From Flavobacteriales bacterium (GTDB lineage Bacteria; Bacteroidota; Bacteroidia; Flavobacteriales_D; Cryomorphaceae): DNA of 39,327 nucleotides. The stretch spans positions 1-39,327 of the forward strand of contig JAIVHQ010000210.1 of assembly GCA_020200995.1 (NCBI GenBank), written 5' to 3'. Position numbers and translations under genes: made by a program. This document shows positions 33,858-39,327 of the stretch, in pieces; the first letter of the stretch is position 1, and each line of letters opens with the position of its first letter. The notes under the pieces were generated by a model. That model had not been told where the DNA came from, did no database searches, and saw nothing but the letters and a program-made list of their open reading frames with translations.

Positions 33858-34742
33858 ATGAAAATTCGCATTTCCCTCCTCCTCTTCTCATTTTCGGTAT
33901 GGTGCCTTTCGGCAAATATGCAGGTCGCTGCGCAGGCTCTACCGGCCTACGCCATGTACAGCTCGGATGGGACCCCGATCGATTTCGGAGAAGCGGTGGC
34001 CACCATGGCTGAGAGCGATGTGGTGCTCTTTGGCGAATTTCACGACAATGCCATGGTGCACTGGCTACAGCTGCGCACCACCAAAGCCCTTCACGAAAAA
34101 AGCGACCTGGTGCTTGGCGGCGAAATGTTTGAGAGCGATGGACAATTGCTGCTCGACGAATACCTCACAGGATTGATGACCGACAAAGTTTTTGAAGACC
34201 AGGCCCGGCTTTGGACCAATTATAAAACAGATTACAAGCCATTGGTAGAATTTGCCGCTGCAAACGGACTCCCTTTCATCGCCACCAATGTGCCGCGGCG
34301 CTATGCCTCACTGACGGCCAAAGCCGGGCTCGACACCCTTGAGACTTTGGACGCCGCCTCAAAAGTACTCTTGCCCAAGCTTCCCATCGCATTCTCAATG
34401 GAAACGCCGGGCTACGGGGAAATGATGGAAATGATGGGCGGGGGCCACCGCATGGGTTTCAAGGCCGAAAACTTTGTGAGGGCGCAGGCACTCAAAGATG
34501 CGGCCATGGCAGAAAACATCTTGCGCAACAAAAAACAGGACGCCGTATTTCTCCACTTCAACGGCGATTTCCACTCGGCCAATTACGGCGGTATTTATTG
34601 GTACCTCAAAAACGCAGATCCGGATTTAAAAATCACGGTGGTAAAAATTTTCAGTGTTGAATCCCTCGGTTTTATGGACGAATGGGCCGACTCCGGCGCT
34701 CTAAAACTATCATTTCGCGGTGATTCAGCCCTGCGCAATTGA
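33858..34742 (+). CDS. ChaN-like (haem-binding uptake, DUF399-type) exported protein
   Basis: The 294-residue protein has a signal peptide of about 25 residues (ISLLLFSFSVWCLSANMQVAAQA). It then shows the ChaN/EreA-like pattern: VVLFGEFHDNAMVHWLQ near residue 52 and VLGGEMFESDGQLLLDEYL. FIATNVPRRYASL and FLHFNGDFHSANYGGI come further on, with the conserved Glu/His residues. ChaN of Campylobacter is an iron-regulated lipoprotein that binds haem; here no lipobox cysteine is seen, so the protein should be periplasmic or surface bound. It is a single gene divergent from rfbD. The next gene, a large surface protein, begins 35 bp after the stop. A haem or iron role is family-level inference. Confidence 0.85.
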   Translation: MKIRISLLLFSFSVWCLSANMQVAAQALPAYAMYSSDGTPIDFGEAVATMAESDVVLFGEFHDNAMVHWLQLRTTKALHEKSDLVLGGEMFESDGQLLLDEYLTGLMTDKVFEDQARLWTNYKTDYKPLVEFAAANGLPFIATNVPRRYASLTAKAGLDTLETLDAASKVLLPKLPIAFSMETPGYGEMMEMMGGGHRMGFKAENFVRAQALKDAAMAENILRNKKQDAVFLHFNGDFHSANYGGIYWYLKNADPDLKITVVKIFSVESLGFMDEWADSGALKLSFRGDSALRN

Positions 34743-34777
34743 AGTAATTTCATTCAGATAAATCCTTTCCTGAAGCG

Positions 34778-37700
34778 ATGATTAAACCTCTCATTTACAG
34801 TCTGAATTTCCTCCGCAAATTCAACAGCCCGGCCATACTGCTTGCTTTCTTTTCACTGTTTTTAACACAGTCATCTCTTTTTAGTCAAACAAGTACAGAA
34901 TTTTGGCTGGCACCTCCGCAGGTTACTTCGGGCCACAGTACGGGTGGCAATCCTTCTTATATAAGATTGGCCAGTGGTGCAGAAGCAGCAGATGTGACCA
35001 TCTCTCAACCCGCCAACCCGGGCTTCAACGGTGGTGCTCCGATCACGACCACCCTTGCGCCTAATTCTACGGAGACCATCAACGTAACAGCCCTCCTCCC
35101 CCAACTTTTTACATCGCCTACAGGAACTGTGCTGAATACGGGATTAAAAATCGAATCAACCACTGATATCACGGCCATTTTCGAAATCAGTTCGCCGCAA
35201 AACCCGGATATATGGGCACTCAAGGGGATCAACGGATTGGGAACAGAGTTTTACACCCCCATGCAAAATACCTGGAGAAACGGAAATTACACCCCCGAAC
35301 CCTACACCAGTTTTGACATTGTAGCCACAGAGGACAACACCACCGTACTCATTTACCCCACCTCAGAGTTGGACGGTGGCCAACCGGCCTTTCAGAGTTT
35401 CGTAATTACCTTGAATGAGGGGCAAACCTACTCGGCATCGGTCACGAGCACCAACGGGGCCAACAATCCTTCAGGGTCATCCATCATCTCCGACAAACCC
35501 ATCGCCGTGTCTGTCAAAGATGACTCAGTGTGGCCGCAGCCGGCAGGTTGTAAAGATCTTATCGGTGACCAACTGGTTCCCGTAGACATTGTAGGCAATG
35601 AGTACATTGTAAATAAAGGAGGCCTCACCACGCCCGAATACGCCTATGTAGTGGCCACCCAGACCAACACCCAAATTTCGGTGGGCGGCACAGTTGTGGC
35701 GACCTTATTCAACGGGGAAACCTTTCGCATCACGATTACAGACGACCTGACTTACATTACGGGAAACAAGGATTTTTATTTAATACACGTCAGCGGCTTC
35801 GGCTGCGAAGTGGGCATGGCACTCTTACCGCCACTAAACTGCGCCGGTTCGGAACAAGTGAGTTTCGTACGGGCCACCAACGAAAGCTTTTTCATCAACC
35901 TCCTCGTTCCCGCGGGAGCTGAGGACGATTTTGTACTCAACGGCGACGCAGACATCATCGACCCCGATGATTTCGCTGTGGTGCCCGGTACGGGCGGATT
36001 CTGGGTAGGAGCACAAATTCAGTTTACGACAGGTCAGATTGCTTCAGGTGATCCGAACTTGATTTCAAATTCTCAGGAGCCGTTTTCGCTTGGACTCATC
36101 AACGGAGGGGCCAGCAGCGGCTGTCGTTTTGGCTATTTCTCTGAATTTTCGGCCCCCATCGTAGTGGATGCAGGCCCCGATCAGAGCGTATGTGCCAACC
36201 GCACCACGCAGCTCGACGGCTCCGTGAGCGGCGGTGCCACCCAAGGCGTGTGGAGTACCAATGGTACCGGTGCCTTTATTCCCGATGAATTTACACTGGA
36301 CGCTGTATACGATCCGAGTTTGGCCGACTTGAGCTCGGGCAACATAACACTCACACTCTCATCTGTAGGCAATTGCTTTCCCGTAACCGACGAAGTCGAG
36401 ATCAGCTACAACCCGGCACCCATCGTAGATGCCGGTGCTGAAATAGAAGCATGTGAAAACAACACCGCCGTTTCATTGAACGGCTTTATTGATATAGCGA
36501 CAGGCGGCCTTTGGAGCGGTGGATCAGGAAGTTTCAGCCCCAGCCCTGCGGTACTGAACCCCACATACACCCCCACTGCGACAGAAGTTGAAAACGGCAG
36601 CTTGTGGCTGGTGCTCACCTCTACAGGAAACGGTAACTGCTTTGCAGAGGCAGACAGCGTTTTGGTGACCTGGGGCCCTGCCCCTCTCGCCGATGCCGGC
36701 CCTGATCAAACGGTATGCGCCAACAACGCCACCGTAACATTGGCGGGTGCCGTCACCAATGCAGGCGGCGGTCAGTGGTCGGGCGGCAGTGGTCTTTTCA
36801 CGCCTTCCAATCAGTCACTCACGGCAAGTTACACTCCGACTCCTTTGGAAATATCCACCGGATTCGTGAACCTCACATTGACCACCACGGGAAACGGTGG
36901 ATGCCTGCCTGTGACTGACAATGTCACCCTCTTTTTCAGCCCTGCTCCCGTAGTTGATGCCGGAGCCGATCGGGACATTTGCAGAAACAATGCGGACATC
37001 CAACTCAACGGCTCCGTAACAGTAGCAGGCGGAGCAACGTGGTCGGGAGGTTCAGGCACCTTTGATCCGAGTCCGAATGCCCTCGATGCCGTTTATACCC
37101 CCACTCCGGGAGAACTCTTATTGAGCGGAATCACACTCACGCTCACTTCTACCGACAACGCCGATTGCCTTGCCGAATCGGATCAGGTCACATTCAACTT
37201 CACCAACCCGCCTGTAGTTAATGCCGGTGCTGACGCAAATATTTGCGAAAACAATACGACCATCAATCTGAACGGCTCGCTTACGGGCGCCAACTTCGGT
37301 TTATGGGCGGGAGGAGCAGGCACCTTTAGCCCCAACACAACGACACTGAATGCCACCTATGTGCCAACTCCTGCGGAGATCAGCAACGGCTCTGTAACGC
37401 TGACCCTCACTTCACTCGACAATGGCAATTGCAACCCCGTGGAAGACGAGGTAACCTACACCTTTACCCCTGCCCCAACCGCCGATGCAGGAGCCGACTT
37501 GTTCATTTGCAGCAACAACCCCGCTACTCAGCTCAACGGATCCGTATCAGTGGCAGGCGGCGGCCAGTGGTCGGGTGGATCCGGAAGCTTCAGCCCCGAC
37601 AATACTGCCCTCGGTGCTATTTACAACCCCACAGCAGCGGAAATTTCTAACGGTTCGGTGACCCTGACACTCACCACCACCTCCAACGGAAACTGCACCC

Positions 37701-39327
37701 CTGTCAGCGATCAGGTTCTGATCACTTTTACCCCGTCGCCTACTGCCAATGCAGGAGCTGACCTGGTACTTTGTGCCAACAATGCCGACGTACCCCTCGA
37801 CGGGGTGGTGTCGGTGGCCTCCGGAGGGCAATGGTCGGGTGGATTGGGCAATTATAGCAACGGCTCGGGTAGCCTTGAAAACACATACTCCCCCACGTCG
37901 TCCGAAATAAACAGTGGCAGCCTTACCCTCACTTTGACCACGACGGGCAACGGCAATTGCACCCCCGTGACAGACGAGATCGAAATTTCATTCACCCCTG
38001 CTCCCGAAGTTGATGCCGGACCCTCGATTTCAGTTTGCTCCAACAATGCTCAGGTGTCGCTTTCAGGAGATGTGGATGTTGCAGGGGGAGGTCAATGGTC
38101 GGGTGGAGACGGGACTTTCTTTCCCAACGCCAACAACCTGAATGCCCTGTATACACCAACCTCCGCAGAAATTGCTGCAGGATCGCTTGTGCTCACCCTC
38201 ACTTCAACGGGCAATGGAAATTGCGTACCCGAAGATGATTTTGTGACCATCACATTTACACCTGCCCCGACGGCCAATGCGGGATCGGACGCCACCGTTT
38301 GTGCAAATGATCCCGATGTAAATCTGAACGGTAATGTAAGTGTAGCCTCAGGTGGAATATGGAGTGGTGGCAGCGGGTCTTTTAATCCTAGCAACACTTC
38401 GCTGGGGGCGGTATATACACCCTCAGCCGCTGAGATTGCAAACGGCACCACCACCCTCACCCTGACTACAACAGGTAACAATGACTGTAATGCGGTGTCA
38501 GACAACGTAACCATCACCATCACCCCTCCTCCCGTTGTGGATGCGGGCGCGGGTGGCGAGCTTTGTTCCAACAATGCGGTCATCACCCTCGATGGTTCGG
38601 TCACCATCGCCTCGGGCGGAGCCTGGAGCGGAGGAAGCGGAACTTTTACTCCAAACTCAAGCACACTAAATGCTACCTACACTCCCAGCCAGGGCGAAAT
38701 TAACAGCGGTTCTCTGACCCTGACCCTGACCTCAACCGGAAACAACAACTGCATCGCGGTAACCGATGATGTAACCTACACCTTCGGCCCCTCACCCAAT
38801 GCCGATGCAGGCGCCAACCAAACCCTCTGCGCCAACAATGCCGAGGCAGCGCTCAACGGTGCAGTGACCATCGCAACGGGAGGAACGTGGAGCGGAGGGG
38901 CGGGAAGCTTTTCGCCTTCCGCAAATGCACTCGACGCATTCTATGTGCCGAGCCCCGAAGAAATCACCGCGGGATCGGTGACCCTTACGTTGACGACCAC
39001 CGGAAACGGCGACTGTAATGCCGTGACCGACGAGGTGACCATTAACTACACTCCCGCACCCGTGGCCAATGCCGGAAGCGACCGAACCGTTTGTGCCAAC
39101 AACCCCGACGTAACCCTCAACGGGAACGTGAGTGTGGCCTCCGGCGGAACCTGGAGCGGCGGAGACGGGACATTTGATCCAGACCCCAACACCCTCGGTG
39201 CGGGATACACTCCCTCAGCCGGTGAAATTGCTGCGGGAACCGTGGAACTCACCCTGACCACCACCGGAAACGGAAACTGCCTTGCGGAAAATGACCAGAT
39301 GACCATCACCATCACACCGCCTCCCGT
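34778..39327 (+). CDS. Giant secreted repeat protein with IgGFN-binding-like N-terminus, 3' end outside window
   Basis: The frame is open for 1516 codons from ATG 34778 to the window end. A signal peptide covers about residues 1-37. Residues of about 38-400 resemble the IgGFN-binding N-terminal domain (TEFWLAPPQ, VTISQPANPGF, SFDIVATEDNTTVLIYP, ISDKPIAVSVKDDS, LIGDQLVP). From residue 464 on, tandem domains start with DAG/NAG and carry two cysteines each. The protein is rich in Thr, Ser, Asn and Gly and poor in Lys, as is usual for surface adhesins. In Bacteroidota such proteins normally end with a gliding-motility or T9SS type B sorting domain; that part is not in the window. A cell-surface or matrix adhesin is likely. 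The start fits the signal peptide and lies 35 bp after the ChaN-like gene. Confidence 0.9.
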   Translation, partial: MIKPLIYSLNFLRKFNSPAILLAFFSLFLTQSSLFSQTSTEFWLAPPQVTSGHSTGGNPSYIRLASGAEAADVTISQPANPGFNGGAPITTTLAPNSTETINVTALLPQLFTSPTGTVLNTGLKIESTTDITAIFEISSPQNPDIWALKGINGLGTEFYTPMQNTWRNGNYTPEPYTSFDIVATEDNTTVLIYPTSELDGGQPAFQSFVITLNEGQTYSASVTSTNGANNPSGSSIISDKPIAVSVKDDSVWPQPAGCKDLIGDQLVPVDIVGNEYIVNKGGLTTPEYAYVVATQTNTQISVGGTVVATLFNGETFRITITDDLTYITGNKDFYLIHVSGFGCEVGMALLPPLNCAGSEQVSFVRATNESFFINLLVPAGAEDDFVLNGDADIIDPDDFAVVPGTGGFWVGAQIQFTTGQIASGDPNLISNSQEPFSLGLINGGASSGCRFGYFSEFSAPIVVDAGPDQSVCANRTTQLDGSVSGGATQGVWSTNGTGAFIPDEFTLDAVYDPSLADLSSGNITLTLSSVGNCFPVTDEVEISYNPAPIVDAGAEIEACENNTAVSLNGFIDIATGGLWSGGSGSFSPSPAVLNPTYTPTATEVENGSLWLVLTSTGNGNCFAEADSVLVTWGPAPLADAGPDQTVCANNATVTLAGAVTNAGGGQWSGGSGLFTPSNQSLTASYTPTPLEISTGFVNLTLTTTGNGGCLPVTDNVTLFFSPAPVVDAGADRDICRNNADIQLNGSVTVAGGATWSGGSGTFDPSPNALDAVYTPTPGELLLSGITLTLTSTDNADCLAESDQVTFNFTNPPVVNAGADANICENNTTINLNGSLTGANFGLWAGGAGTFSPNTTTLNATYVPTPAEISNGSVTLTLTSLDNGNCNPVEDEVTYTFTPAPTADAGADLFICSNNPATQLNGSVSVAGGGQWSGGSGSFSPDNTALGAIYNPTAAEISNGSVTLTLTTTSNGNCTPVSDQVLITFTPSPTANAGADLVLCANNADVPLDGVVSVASGGQWSGGLGNYSNGSGSLENTYSPTSSEINSGSLTLTLTTTGNGNCTPVTDEIEISFTPAPEVDAGPSISVCSNNAQVSLSGDVDVAGGGQWSGGDGTFFPNANNLNALYTPTSAEIAAGSLVLTLTSTGNGNCVPEDDFVTITFTPAPTANAGSDATVCANDPDVNLNGNVSVASGGIWSGGSGSFNPSNTSLGAVYTPSAAEIANGTTTLTLTTTGNNDCNAVSDNVTITITPPPVVDAGAGGELCSNNAVITLDGSVTIASGGAWSGGSGTFTPNSSTLNATYTPSQGEINSGSLTLTLTSTGNNNCIAVTDDVTYTFGPSPNADAGANQTLCANNAEAALNGAVTIATGGTWSGGAGSFSPSANALDAFYVPSPEEITAGSVTLTLTTTGNGDCNAVTDEVTINYTPAPVANAGSDRTVCANNPDVTLNGNVSVASGGTWSGGDGTFDPDPNTLGAGYTPSAGEIAAGTVELTLTTTGNGNCLAENDQMTITITPPP
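36167..39327 (+). repeat. Twelve tandem 264-bp (88-residue) coding repeats
   Basis: The DAG/NAG codon that opens each unit lies at 36167, 36428, 36692, 36956, 37220, 37484, 37748, 38012, 38276, 38540, 38804 and 39068. The first spacing is 261 bp and every later one is exactly 264 bp. The twelfth unit is cut 4 bp short by the window edge. Most units follow the plan DAG-x5-C-x-NN, LNG, GGxWSGGxGxF, YTPxxxEI, LTLTxTGNGNC and ending T-x-x-P; the first two units fit it loosely. Units differ clearly at DNA level, so they are old duplications kept to one length. The paired cysteines could form a disulfide in each domain. Confidence 0.95.

Noticed and set aside
35000..39320. Many minus-strand frames of 60-190 codons opposite the repeat protein
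   Set aside because: They recur with the 264-bp period and resemble each other only because they mirror the coding repeats; none has a family motif.
36167..39327. Regular repeats considered as a CRISPR or satellite array
   Set aside because: Units are 264 bp, diverged at DNA level, in one open frame and without spacers, so they are protein domain repeats.

Overview
The window reads as a chromosomal segment of a Bacteroidota bacterium, most likely from the Flavobacteriales or a nearby order. The evidence is a sigma/FecR/TonB-receptor/DUF4249 operon, an RprX/RprY-like two-component pair, Bacteroidota-only families (DUF4301, DUF4974-type FecR), a secreted multi-repeat surface protein of the gliding/T9SS kind, weak Shine-Dalgarno signals, and two tRNA promoters that fit the Bacteroidota TTG-N20-TAnnTTTG pattern exactly. 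No phage, IS element, integrase or CRISPR array was seen.

Layout. 1-1892 (minus): the 5' part of an ATP-dependent DNA ligase and its coupled metallo-beta-lactamase-fold exonuclease. 1976-3406 (plus): a 2-aminomuconate-deaminase-like RidA protein and a YhdH/AcuI-type enoyl reductase, 3 nt apart. 3652-6511 (minus): a 50-residue ORF, an orphan FecR and a GT-C-like polytopic membrane protein. 6699-11414 (minus): a tightly coupled ECF sigma -> FecR -> TonB receptor -> DUF4249 lipoprotein operon. 11632-15672 (plus): an aldo/keto reductase, then the DEXH helicase and PdeM phosphoesterase that complete the ligase-associated DNA-repair set. 15680-17098: a fructosamine kinase and two tRNAs (CAU and Ala-GGC) with their promoters and terminators. 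17173-20172: a HAD phosphatase, a secreted protein, a lipoprotein and an atypical SDR. 20232-22476 (minus): response regulator and histidine kinase. 22692-26845 (plus): a 2-aminomuconic-semialdehyde-dehydrogenase-like ALDH, a small membrane protein, rpoN and a PAP2-like protein. 26838-33771: outer-membrane barrel, galE, a frameshifted DUF4301 gene, a phosphoglucomutase interrupted by a stop codon, rmlB and rmlD. 33858-39327 (plus): a ChaN-like protein and a giant surface protein that runs off the window end with a strict 88-residue repeat.

How genes may work together. The four genes of the ligase-associated DNA-damage-response set are all present but split into two coupled pairs pointing away from each other across 10.7 kb. 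The RidA, ALDH and SDR genes look like parts of the 2-aminomuconate branch of kynurenine (tryptophan) breakdown, scattered over 22 kb. The enoyl reductase directly behind the RidA gene is a reasonable candidate for the reductase step toward 2-oxoadipate, for which I know of no assigned gene. The galE/phosphohexomutase/rmlB/rmlD genes supply nucleotide sugars for surface glycans. Two convergent neighbours in that block are broken, either by real decay or by sequence error.
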